Below are positions 49,567 through 60,200 of a stretch of 64,000 nt of DNA, one piece after another. The stretch lies in the NCBI GenBank assembly GCA_018697195.1, contig CM031864.1, positions 30,537,070 to 30,601,069 of the forward strand. The letters run 5' to 3'. This stretch comes from Certhia americana. Taxonomy: Eukaryota; Chordata; Aves; Passeriformes; Certhiidae. The position numbers were made by a program, and so were the translations under genes. Below the pieces are notes generated by a model that was not told the DNA's origin, did no database searches, and saw nothing but the letters and a program-made list of their open reading frames with translations. The first letter of the stretch is position 1. Every line of letters begins with the position of its first letter.

Positions 49567-52500
49567 GTGAGCCTGAACTCCTCCCCTGGGCAGCTTGGCG
49601 GGGTTGGGGCTGGCTCCAGTGGGTTTGGAAGGGCTGTGAGAGCTTGCTGGGTGCTGAGCTGCTCTCCCTGAGGCAGCAGGGTGACAGTCCCCACGCTGAT
49701 GCACCCTGGTGTGCCGTGGCAGGAGCACATCGAGGCCGGCCGGCCGAGCCTTTACCCATCAGTCATCAGCAACACCTCCAAGGAAATGTCTGCCTTCTCT
49801 GACTTCCCCTTCCCTGAGCACTTCCCTGTGTTCCTGCCCAACGCCCTGCTCCTGGACTACCTCCAGCGCTATGCTGAGCGCTTCAGCCTGCGGGAGCACA
49901 TCAGATTTGGGGTGAGTGGTGGCTGCCCTGCACTGCCCTGCTCCCCACCCACACTGGGTACCGGTGGGGACCTGTGCTGAACCCCTTTGCCCTATTTGGT
50001 TCTTCTTCTCAGGGTCAGGATTGAAAGCACGAGAGGCAGAATTTGTGTTCGGACTTTGGTGTTTATTGTTACCTTATCTCATTTACAGCCTCACTTGAGT
50101 GCTTCTGCATGCTGAGTTAACAAGGCAAAAATGGAGCACAGAAAGAAGCTTCAAGGTCCTTTTAAGCCTAAACTACCCAATTATGAGATGCCAACTAATT
50201 TAACTTTGAACCCAATAACCAGTCACCCATGTCCCGCACTGTCGACTCTCACACCCAATCACACAAAATCACCCAAACTTGGGAAGAAGGAGAAGAAGAT
50301 GACTATGCCCTAAACCCTCCATCTTGTTACATATATGTTACTCTAACCCACCACCTTGAATTCTAAATTTCTTGCCCTGTGATATAACACACTTCAATCC
50401 AACTGCACACTCACCGACTCAGTGCTACCACTCAGTTTTGGAAGCCTTTCCTGGGTAAAATGTAGCATATCTTTGTGGATCATTTTCTGCCAGCACAGAA
50501 AGACTGAAATTCTTTGTGTCCTGGGTTCCAACAGTGACCTTGCTTCACTTTCACATTTTAGACCACCGTTGTCAGCATCCGTAAGAGCCCTGACTTCACT
50601 GCCACAGGCCAGTGGAACGTGGTCACAGAGGCAGGTGGAAAGCAGACCTCAGAAGTCTTTGATGCTGTCATGGTTTGCAGTGGCAATTTCTCAGAGCCAT
50701 CCCTCCCTCTGCAGTGTTTTCCTGGTATGGTATAGGGCTGCCTGTGGTCACCTGCTTCAGGGGCTAGGGAGAGAAGATTTAGGGGTTATTCAGGGAAAAT
50801 CTTCCATTTCTTTTCTTGCTTCTGCTTTCCAAAGCTGCTGGCATGAACAGCAATACTTTCTCGTGCTTCTTCAGTGGCTTTGTCTCTGAGATCCTGTTTT
50901 GGAGGTCAATTCTGTGTGCATAGGATGGAGGGCTGGACCTCCCTCAGACCCTGGTGGCCAGAGGTTGCACCTCCTTGCTCTTACCACCTGGATTGGGTTT
51001 TTTTAACACCAGTTTTCCCAACAAAATGCACGAACGCTCAAGCACTCCAAGGCCCTGTTTGTTTCTCCCCCAAGGCATCGAGCGGTTCCGAGGGCAGTAC
51101 TTCCACAGCCGGCAGTACAAGCATCCCGACGTGTTCCAGGGCAAGCGTGTCCTTGTGGTGGGCATGGGCAACTCAGGAGTGGACATCGCAGTGGAGGCCA
51201 GTCGTGTAGCTGCAAAGGTGCCACCACCCTGCCACCCCGGGGGTGTGGGGAGGGGGACACTGGGGACAGGAGCTCAGTGTGCTGTCATCACAGGGATGCG
51301 GTGTACAAAGAACCTTCCTGAGCCTGAATCTTTTGGTCAAAAAACCTACCTTGAAAAGCAAGCTGGTTTTCTTCTCGTCTCCTGTTTCACCTCCATCACC
51401 AACCGCCAGGAGGTTCTTAAGGGTGCTGTTGCTGCTTTTCCATTGGGCAGCTGTCTGTGCCATGCCCCTCTGAGTTTCTTTACAAAGGAAAAGCAGCAAA
51501 TTCACCACCTGAGCCACTGATTCTTCTCTCCCAGGTGACCATTAGCACCACTCGAGGGGCCTGGCTGCTCAGCCGTGTGTTTGAGCATGGCTACCCATGG
51601 GATATGATTTTAAACACACGCCTCATGAGCCTGATCAAAACCAACCTCCCTGGACCCCTCTCATGGTGGTTGATTAATTACAAGGTGAACCGATGGTTCA
51701 ACCATGAAAACTACGGCCTTCAACCAGAGAAGAGGTACTTCTTGGTGGTTCCCATCCCCTGCAGATGGGCTTGTGTTGTGGGCAGGGGAAGATATTCAGC
51801 AACCAGCATCAACCAATGTCCAGACTGGGGTGATATCCAGTGGGGAGGAGAAAAGGAGCTGTAGCTCCCTTAAGCGGTGAAAGATTGGGAGTGCTGGAAA
51901 AGTCCAGGAAGGCCCAGAGGAATTTTCCATGTGAGGATCACTGGGTAAAGAGGAGAAGGAAGGCTTAAAGTATGGATCAGTTCTGGAAAGTGATGATTTA
52001 AAGAGTGAGTGAAGGGAATAAGGCAGCAGGAGATGTCCGTGAATCACTTGGGCTGTGGGACAGGGTGACACTGGTGACACCTGTCACTGTTTGGAGGTGG
52101 GGCCAGGGCTGTTTGCTCAGAGCAGGTGACACCGGGAGGTGTGAGCTGGTGGGCCGGGGGGAGGAGGAGCAGGGGACTGGCAAGGTTTGTTTGTGGTGTC
52201 CCACTCTCAGAGCCCCTGGCCTTCCACAGCTGGCTGGTGCGTGAGCCCATTCTGAACGATGACCTCCCGAGCTACATCCTGACAGGCAGGATCACCATCA
52301 AGCCAGGCGTGAAGGAGTTCAAGGACAACTCAGTCCTTTTCCACAACTGCCCTGAGGAGGAGCCCATTGATATTGTTGTCTTCTGCACGGGCTACATTGT
52401 CTCCTTCCCCTTTCTAGAGGAATCTGTCGTCAGGGTGGAAAACAAGCACGCATCCCTCTACAAATATGTGTTCCCAACCCACCTGCAGAAGCCCACCCTG

Positions 52501-54806
52501 GCTGTCCTTGGGCTGATTAAGCCCCTCGGAGCCATCATGCCCGTGGCAGAGATGCAGGCACGCTGGGTGAGCCGTGTCTTCAAAGGTAGGGGAGCAAATG
52601 TGAGCCCTCCTGTGCCCCAAAATGCAGCTCAGGCCAGACATGTTTTATCCCTCCAGCCAGGGAGATCCCAGAGCTAAGAAGTTGAGAGCGGACAAAGGAG
52701 CGTTTTCAAGGCTCAGGCTTCCCAAGTTATCTCCCTTCAGCTAAGCTACAGCAACATGAGTGAGGAAAGAAACCTACTGGTGTTTTGTTTGGGGTTTTTA
52801 ATAAAAGATAGTAAAAATGACCTCACGAAGGGCTGGGTCAGGACTACCCCACAGAGATGAGAAGCTCTGGGTTTTCTCTTTGGGATGATCCTCTCTGGGG
52901 CTTGCACAGCCCATCTGACCCCACATCACCTGCCTGTGCCCTGCCAGCACACATCTGTAAGAGCACGAAAAGGTGTGGGTGAATTTGGAATACTAGAGTT
53001 TCTGGCAGAATTGCCACTGCTGAATAAATTGCCAGCAATGAGACTTTCCTGCCCTCCCAGGGAAGGGATTCCCACCTTTTGCATCACTGCATGAATTCAC
53101 AGTTCTGCTCCCTCCAGGAGTTAAATTCGGCAGGACGCTCTCCTCTCTCTTCCAGGTTTGTGTCAGTTGCCTTCCCAGTCTGTCATGGAGAAGGAAGTAA
53201 ATGAGAAGAAGAAAAACCAAGTCCAATGGTAAGTCATTCCCCAGAGCCCCCCAAAGGTTTTTTGGTGGATTGGAAAATCCCTGGAGTTTTTGGGGCAGCA
53301 ACACACAGGCTCTCACTGTGTGCCAGGGGGAGGGAGAGGGAGAGGGAGAGGGAGAGGGAGAGGGAGAGGGAGAGGGAGAGGGAGAGGGAGAGGGAGAGGG
53401 AGAGGATTCCCACATCCAGCTTCCCCTTCACTCACTTCCAAAGAGCCAGTGTAACCTTTGATTTAACACTGATGTTTTTGCCTGTTGGCAACAGGAAGAA
53501 ATTAACTCAGGGTGCTCAAGGCTAAAGTTTGCTTGGGAGCTGAGGAAGAATGCCAGGATCCCCAGGGACTGAGAGATAAAACAGCAGAGAAATTAATGGT
53601 GATAAATGCAAAGTAATTTATCTGGGGGGGGGGGGGGGGGGGGGGGGGGAAGCCAACCCACAACCCATGAGGTGTACACACAGATTGTCTCATTTCTCAG
53701 CATGGAGACCTGACTCACTGTGAACAGGTGTCTGACCACACTGGTGTGCAGTTTACAGGCAGGAAAAAAGGCTAAAAAGGATTAGGGAATGAATGAGCCA
53801 GTCCCAGGAAACTGGGTGATATATAAATCACTTTACTTAAACAGAGAAAAGGTATAGAAGAGTGAAATATAGAATTGCACAGAACAACGACTGTACAATA
53901 CATGGTTAAATGGATATGGACTTTTTCAGAGCTCTGAAGGTGGGACATGAAGCTGTGAATTCTGAAGAGAAGGTGAACTGGGAGCAATTCTCCAAGTCAC
54001 CGTGTATTCTTGCAATATTTGGTGGAAATGAACATGAGGGATACTAAAGGGCGCCACCTTTCTCATGCTGCACATGACTTTTCTGCAAAAAAGCAGAGGG
54101 ATTTGGGTTTGGGGGTTTTGTTTGTTTGTTTGTTTGTTTGTTTCATTTTAAAAAAGACCTAAAACTGGTTTGTCAAAATCTGTTAACAAAGATTCACCAA
54201 GGGGAAAGGGGAGAACAGGAGCAACTTGTGAATGAGGAAGCGAAGATTGACCTGAGCCAGCATCACTTTACAGGTGCTGTGGACAGGATTTGTGTCCAGA
54301 CAGCCCCAGGCTCCCACTGCACATCCAGCCCTTTCCTAAAAACAACTCACTTGCATTCCAGATGCAATAACAGCAAGGATGCAGAGGTCCTCCAGCCCAA
54401 TTCCTCTAAGCCCTGCTGATACCCATCTTTCTCCCATCTCTTTTTTTTCCCTCACTCCTTCAGGTTTGGCCTGACCTTTGATGAAGTCCTCAAAACCGAG
54501 TGGCTGGTCTACCTGGACACACTGGCCTCCTTCATCGGTGCCAAGCCCAGCGTGCTGGGGCTGCTCTGCACAGACCCTTGGCTGGCTCTCACCATCTTCT
54601 TCGGGCCCTGCTCCCCCTATCAATACCGGCTGGGGGGTCCTGGGTGCTGGGAGGGGGCACGGCAGGCCATCCTCACCCAGTGGGACCGCGTACTAAAGCC
54701 CACCAGAACACGAGTCCCTGCTGGCTCCTCCAGCTCTTTCCCTTCTCTCCTGACTGTGGTGGGACTCCTCGTGCTCCTGGCTGCTGTGATTTTTGGACTC
54801 CAGTAG
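49441..54806 (+). CDS. FMO-A, flavin-containing monooxygenase (530 aa, 8 coding exons)
   Basis: Join 49441-49566, 49723-49911, 50562-50724, 51075-51217, 51535-51734, 52230-52585, 53156-53228, 54464-54806: 1593 nt, 530 residues plus stop, the family's usual length. FMOs use FAD, NADPH and O2 to oxygenate nitrogen- and sulfur-containing compounds at the ER membrane. Visible motifs: FAD site GAGVSG (7-12), the Asn of SNTSKEM (59, equivalent to human Asn61), [11 protein letters not shown] (164-174), NADPH site GMGNSG (189-194), FCTGY (325-329, where the family usually has FATGY), the conserved PCSPYQYRL block and a C-terminal anchor ([19 protein letters not shown]). The start is the ATG giving MRVAVVGAG, with G at -3. 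All splice sites are GT/AG and phases agree. FMO1-4 type is likely; orthology to one mammalian FMO is not resolved. Confidence 0.96.
49723..49911 (+). CDS. FMO-A coding exon 2
   Basis: Residues 43-105, [11 protein letters not shown] to REHIRFG. Acceptor GCCGTGGCAG, donor GGG|GTGAGT, 189 nt, phase 0 at both ends. Contains the active-site region Asn (ISNTSKEM). Confidence 0.95.
49993..50533 (-). mobile_element. Solo LTR-like element, family copy 3, in FMO-A intron
   Basis: Collinear with copies at 31995 and 41691. It starts TATTTGGTTCTTCTTCTCAG and ends CTGGGTTCCAACA. It fills most of the 650-base intron and ends 28 bases before the next exon, opposite in orientation to the gene. The remaining GCTTCACTTTCACATTTTAG still provides a normal pyrimidine-rich acceptor. 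Confidence 0.75.
50562..50724 (+). CDS. FMO-A coding exon 3
   Basis: Residues 106-159 and the first base of Gly160: [37 protein letters not shown]. Acceptor TCACATTTTAG, donor CTG|GTATGG. Confidence 0.94.
51075..51217 (+). CDS. FMO-A coding exon 4 (FMO motif and NADPH site)
   Basis: Completes Gly160, then [18 protein letters not shown] and [16 protein letters not shown]; ends AAK|GTGCCA. Carries both the FxGxxxHxxxY signature and the second GxGxxG. Confidence 0.95.
51535..51734 (+). CDS. FMO-A coding exon 5
   Basis: Residues 208-273: [29 protein letters not shown], then [12 protein letters not shown]. Acceptor TTCTCTCCCAG, donor AAGAG|GTACTT, leaving two bases of a split codon. Confidence 0.95.
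52230..52585 (+). CDS. FMO-A coding exon 6 (FCTGY motif)
   Basis: Starts with C completing Ser274, then [38 protein letters not shown] and [11 protein letters not shown]. The FMO-typical FATGY reads FCTGY here. Acceptor GGCCTTCCACAG, donor AAAG|GTAGGG. Confidence 0.95.
53156..53228 (+). CDS. FMO-A coding exon 7 (short, charged)
   Basis: Completes Gly, then [20 protein letters not shown] and QVQ, and ends with TG of a Trp codon. 73 nt, acceptor CTCTCTTCCAG, donor ATG|GTAAGT. The length matches the usual small penultimate FMO exon. Confidence 0.93.
53326..53405. repeat. (GGGAGA)n hexanucleotide microsatellite
   Basis: About thirteen units of GGGAGA in the FMO-A penultimate intron. G-rich on the sense strand, so the nascent RNA could form stacked-G structure. 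Confidence 0.95.
53624..53649. repeat. Poly(G) tract, 26 bases
   Basis: Uninterrupted G run about 220 bases after the hexanucleotide array, in the same intron. Such runs are rare in bird unique DNA and prone to read error. Confidence 0.93.
54116..54143. repeat. (TTTG)n simple repeat
   Basis: Seven TTTG units in the FMO-A penultimate intron. Confidence 0.9.
54464..54806 (+). CDS. FMO-A terminal coding exon (membrane anchor)
   Basis: G completes Trp, followed by [18 protein letters not shown], the conserved [28 protein letters not shown] and the hydrophobic C-terminal [19 protein letters not shown], then TAG. The protein ends at once after the anchor. Acceptor CTCACTCCTTCAG. Confidence 0.95.
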
Positions 54807-55400
54807 CTTTTGAGCTGAGGGTTGTTATCTGGGGTCAGACAGCTCCTCAGCGTGCCGTGGGACTGGGGGAAAGGATTTCAGTAGGTGGAAACAAACTAAT
54901 CTGCAACCTGCAGCACAAACCTCCCTCTGCTCCAGCCCAACCCCAAGCACAGCTTTGCAGACTTCATTAGCCAGGGATGGCAGCCTTGCCCAAATGTCTG
55001 TTGCCCCTCTGCTCCCCTGCCTGCTGCCAGGAGCAGGGACTGATTTCAAAATTGTGCCTGGATCACACAGGACAGGATGCAGCATGGACAAGACCAGCAA
55101 AAGTGGTGGTGTGTCCCAAGAGCAAAAGTGCCCAGGAATTATCTGGGCTGCATACACAGGTCTGGCTGTCCCTTTCTCCAAACCTAAACACTGTGACCCC
55201 AAAATCCCAGGTGGAGTTGAATTGGTGCATCTTTCCAGTGAAAGGGTGCTGGGTGTTTGTGGTGGTTTATCACACCTGAGCCTGTGGGACTGAGCTCTCC
55301 TGGCTTTGCTTCCCTGCATGCCCCACCACTGGACAATCCCGAGGCGCTGCTTTGTGCATGGAGAGTCTTTAAATGAATAAAACCTCAGTGGCTGTGGCAG
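54807..55400 (+). other. FMO-A 3' UTR
   Basis: From the TAG stop to just beyond AATAAA at 55376-55381 (GAATAAAACCTC). The long open frame on the minus strand here (to 55643) shows no domain and is treated as chance. Confidence 0.75.
55376..55381 (+). terminator. FMO-A poly(A) signal AATAAA
   Basis: First canonical hexamer after the stop, about 570 bases downstream. Confidence 0.75.
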
Positions 55401-57156
55401 GAGCATGCTGCAGATACCTCCCTGTCCTGTCCTTGTGTGCATGGGAAGAGCTGGGGGGGAGGGCACGTGCCTGAGTTGGGGCTGTGCCACCGACTGCTGT
55501 GCGCAGCTCACACAGCTGGGGCTCCCAGGGCTTCCCCTGACTCCCCCAAATGAGGCTGCACGGTGCTCCATGTCCCACATCCACACTGTCTGCTGGCCAA
55601 GGGAGCATGTTCTGCAGATCTCCTGGGGCTGCCAAGGGCACACGAGCCCAGAGCAGGCACCACAAAAGGGAATAGATCAGGACAACCCCAAGATGCTGCC
55701 TGGGCTAGAGCAACGGCAAGTTCCAGCGTGGGAGTCCTTGCAAGCGTGTTCCCTTTGGGATTATCTCTGAATTTTCACCTGGCACTGCCACGGGGAGGTT
55801 GAGAACTTTCTACCAGTGAATTTTAGCCCACAGGGAGAGTGAATGAAGGGTGCAAAGGTCAGTGGTGCAAGAGCCGTGGCAAGCTGCCTGGACTTTAGCA
55901 TTCCCTCCCAATCCACGGCAAGAGAAGCTCAAGGGAAATTCAGGCTGAGCAGCGAAGGCACAGAACTGTCCTGCAAGGTTTGTTCCACGCTCCTCTTGGA
56001 TGGGTTTGGCAGGGTTTAAGAGTGGGCAGACAGGGTTTTGGCATTCACTGCTGGCTTTGCCTTGCTGCTGGTGGGGGGAGAGGGGTGTTGCAGGGACCTA
56101 CTGGAGTAAAACAATCTGCAGACAGCGCTGGAGAAGTGGGGTGGCTTGAGCACCCTGAGCTTGCCTGCCATTCCCTGAAGCCAGAGAAGGCTCCAGAAAG
56201 GAGGCAGGCGACTGTGGGCATGTCCTGCCCTGTTCCTGCAGATCAAGGAGTGGCTCAGGCCAGGCTTGTGGATGCCAAAAGGGTTTTCTTTGCACCTCCC
56301 TCATTTTTCCCTGGCTTTCTTCAGTTTCATCCAGTTTCTATTTAGGTTAACTTTTTGATGCAAAACTGATAGAAAAAGTTATAAACTACTCTTTCTGCAG
56401 ACTCTGAGGTTGGAGTATTGCTTATCTAATCAAAGTTCTTTTTTTTCTAGTTTCTTTGCTTCCTAGTCAAGCTCAGTGCAGCTCAGTTTACACACCCCAG
56501 TTTTGAGTTCCTCCCATTTATACCCAGTGTTTCCCGGGTTTCTTACCTTTTGTTTATGCTGTAATCCCAGCCGTGCTTTCACGGAGCTGTCTAACTTCCA
56601 ATGGCTGCACCGTGTTCCCGCTCATTGAGGCATTGCTCTGCTTTTTTACTTTTTTTTTTTTTTTTTAAAAAAAAACCTTTTTGTTTTCAAGAGATTGCTC
56701 TTTAATGGGAAATTAAAAAGGAAAGCGTGAAAACGAGCCAGCTTAGTTGGAGTTGTTCCTGGCAAAGGTTTCAGGAGGATCACTTTGTGCAGGCAGAAGA
56801 AGATAGCTGCAACTGCTTTGCATGCCGTGGTTTGGGCTGGGAAAGGGAGTAAATTGAAGGAAGTAAATTGAAGGTTTAAAAGTGCCATTTTTAACTCCCC
56901 ATGGAGGAGGGAGATTCCTAGACCCTCACTGTGAGTTTAGCACAGCAAGAAGGGCAATGAGCAGGATTTGTGCACAGCTCCTGAACCAGGAGCTGGCCAT
57001 GGATTTCTCCCAGGCCAGTTTTCCTCCGTGGATACCTGCAGCCAGAGAAGAGCGGGGGTGTTTTGCCGCGGATGGGAAGAAGGGAGTGGCATTTGTGCTG
57101 ATCCCTGGGCTGTTGTGTTTCCAGCTGCTGTCACAGCAGCCTGTCACCTGCTGCAG
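55401..57156. other. Intergenic spacer between FMO-A and FMO-B (FMO-B promoter side)
   Basis: 1.75 kb with no coding exon recognised. Around 56340-56450 there are TTAGGTTAACTTT (containing the GTTAAC word of HNF1 half-sites) and TTGCTTATCTAATC; liver factors of that kind drive some mammalian FMO genes, but this is motif-level inference. A T/A homopolymer pair lies at 56649-56676. The noncoding first exon of FMO-B is probably in this spacer but was not pinned down. Confidence 0.5.
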
Positions 57157-57162
57157 GCCAGC

Positions 57163-57294
57163 ATGGTCCGGCGTGTGGCCGTGATCGGGGCCGGGGCCGC
57201 GGGCTTGGCCTCTGTCAAGTGCTGCCTGGATGAGGGGCTGGAGCCCACCTGCTTCGAGAGCAGCGAGGACATCGGCGGCGTCTGGCGCTACACG
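57163..57294 (+). CDS. FMO-B coding exon 1 (FAD-binding motif)
   Basis: Residues 1-44, [14 protein letters not shown] to GGVWRYT. The acceptor CACCTGCTGCAG lies six bases before the ATG, and the donor is ACG|GTCAGT (phase 0). Confidence 0.95.
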
Positions 57295-60200
57295 GTCAGT
57301 GCCTTCGGGGTCTGTCCCCAGGTTTGTCCCCTGCCTTGGATGCTCTTTGACTGCAGGTCCTCAGGGATCATCCCTATCCCACCCAAGGGGCTCCTCCTGA
57401 CTCCAACACGGAGAAGGGAATGGAGGGAGCAGAAATGATTGTCGCCAGGTTTATTCCTGGTGTACCGAAACATGAGGGAGAAAAATACCTATATGCTTTA
57501 TGGGGAGAAAGTCTTTCCCTGCACGCCTGGAAATGTGTCCTGGTTTAGGGCAAATTTAGGAGGAAACTTCCAAAAAGGGTCCCTCTAGAAAGCAGATTCA
57601 AGTGGTCCTTCCCCCTATTGGTTTGGGAAAATATTTCCTTGGAGAAAAGTAGGAAAAAACATGTTTATTTAACAAGCAAAGTACTCATAAGCATAAAAAA
57701 ATGAATAATATTAAACAATGAAACCTCTTGCTGTTCCGAAGAGATGGCAAATTCAGAAAATCCTTTTTGTAACGTTGATAGCTCAGCTCGCTCAGTTTCT
57801 CATCAGTGCTGGAAAATGCCGAGTCCTGGGCCTGGTGGGCCACAGGCATGAGCTCCCAGTGTTTTTCTGGGTTTTCAGTTCAGAGCAGGTTTTAAACAGT
57901 TCCAAGAAAAAGAAAAGCCACAGTCCAGAGAACTTCTCTGCCTCAGTTAGCTAAAAAACTAACTAAAAGCAAAGGAGAGCTCTCTCCCACTGTCCGTGCT
58001 GCAGATAACACAGTCCATGAGAAGGGGAGCTGAAGTTCTTATTTCTATGTTTTTGAGACCGCCTCAGACATCCCACTGCTTCTCCTTTTCCCCCCCACCC
58101 TTCACCCTGAGATCTAGTTTTATAGGTGCAAAACTTATTTCTGGGCTAAAGAGACGAACAGGGATACAATTCAGCATCCTAAAGTCACCCCAGGACAAAA
58201 CATCACCACTGGCTTCACACAGGACTCTGCAGACCACAGGAGAGTCACCGTGTACCGCTCAGTCGTCACCAACACCTCTAAGGAGATGTCCTGCTTCAGT
58301 GACTTCCCCTTCCCCGAGGATTTTCCCAATTACCTGTCCCACAGCCTCATCCTGGAGTACCTCAGGATGTACGCCCGGCACTTTGCCCTCCTGCAGCACA
58401 TACGCTTCCAGGTGAGCAGGGACCCCAAAGCCCGGGGGAGAAAAGCCAGCGGTAGCTGCAGATTTGAGGAGGGACAGTGTGGGAGTTCTTCCACTCCCAC
58501 AGGTCTCTCCCCTGACAGGGGAGGCCTTTTCCAGGAGTCCTTGTTAAGTAAAAACACAAATAGGACTCTTGGTTGTTCTCACTCTCCAGGTTGTTTATTA
58601 TTTTCTGATCAGCAATTTCTGCACACCAGGCTTTACACCAGCTTGGCCTGAGGGAGAAAAGGCACCAAAAAGCCTCCAACACACAGAATCAAGGTTCTCT
58701 GAAAGAGAATCCACCCAATTATCACCAAGAATCGACATTCTTTCTACTTTTCTACCAATAACCAACTAAATCTCTATTCACGTGACACTACACTGGCAAA
58801 TTGTGCCCAATGGTCCTGTGTCTCCAACACTGCAGAATGTGGAGGAGATGAAGGAGAAAGAAGCCTAAAATCCAAAAAGATCCTCCAGCTTGTCTTCATC
58901 TACTTACCATGCTAATAAACCCAAAAATCTGAATTCCTCCCCCTGTGATAAATTCCATAATATGCTACTGTCCAAATTTGCATTGAAAGTTCTGTTTCAT
59001 CCCAGAGCCTAGGAAGCCCTTTCCATGGACCACGGTTAAAAGCAGTGTTTGTCAGAGGGTTTGGATCCTTCAAAACATGCAGAGGAATATTCTCTGTATT
59101 CTGGGTTCCAACAGGATGGGACAAGGTGCCAGCCTGCAAAGACCACGAGCCTTTTTGCGTGCCAGAAGCTTTTAGGCCCCGTGTTTTAAATCAGGCTGCT
59201 TGCACAGGGTGCCATCACCAGGGGGAAGGTGCAGAGTGGGATTTAACAGCTTCAGAAGGGACACGCAGCTCCCCAGCGACCCAGCCAGCCCCAGCCTTTC
59301 AGAGGCACAGCTCCAAAACACAGCATGATCCCTGACCGCTGTTTTGTGGGGTTTCTGTGCCAGACAACAGTTCTCAGCGTGAAAAAGCGCCCAGATTTCA
59401 CCACCTCAGGCCAGTGGGAGGTGGTCACTGAGACCGGTGGTGTCCGTGAAGCCCACATCTTCGACGCTGTCATGGTTTGCACTGGCCATTACCAGGAGCC
59501 CTACTTGCCACTGGCTGCTTTCCCAGGTAAGCCCTGTCCCAGCAGTGGGTTTGCCCCACAGGGTTTCCCCCAGCACCCATGGGTCTCCTGGGTTGTATTT
59601 TCCTCTGCAAGCCTGCCTGCTCCATGACCCTGGCCCTGTGGAAATGGTGGGAGGCATTTCAGGAAACGGGAAAAAACACCTCGTAAAGGTGCAGCCAGGC
59701 TTTTCTGTTAGGATTTGCGGAGCAAGACTGAGATGAGGAGGCACAGGGGACTTCCACGGGCTTCTCAGCTGCAAGCAGAGGTGGGAGGGAGGAGAGTTGG
59801 GGGGCTGCAGAGGATCTGGGCGCAATTGAGGTGAGTAAATGGAAGTAGGAGATGCTCTCTGCTCTCTGCCTAGGCATTGAAAGTCGTTTCAAAGGCCAGC
59901 GCCTGCACAGCCAGGAATACAGAGATGTGCAGGCTTTCCAAGGAAAGCGGGTCCTGGTGATCGGCATTGGCAACACCGGCGGTGACCTCGCCGTGGAGCT
60001 GAGCCGTGTGGCTGCCAAGGTACAGCTCCGTGGTGGTCCAGACAGGGACCAGTGCTCAGGGTACCACAGGGAGCTTTGCCCCCAGGTTCCTCAATAAATT
60101 GCACTTCTCATTGGGGGCAGTTGAAAGAGCTTTGCAGCTCCTGGAGAGTTTGGGCCACCTGAGGACTGGCAGAGGAGCAGCTGTGGGAACTTTATCAAGG

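Noticed and set aside
53326..53405. CRISPR-like or coding interpretation of the (GGGAGA)n array
   Set aside because: Pure hexanucleotide repeat without spacers, inside a vertebrate intron.
54825..55643. 272-codon open frame on the minus strand overlapping the FMO-A 3' UTR
   Set aside because: No recognisable domain, proline- and cysteine-rich low-information composition, no splice or poly(A) context on that strand; best explained as chance in GC-balanced DNA.
58233..58411. Alternative acceptor CTCTGCAG for FMO-B coding exon 2
   Set aside because: It would leave 179 nt and shift the frame; only the acceptor ending at 58222 gives the conserved 189-nt, phase-0 exon.
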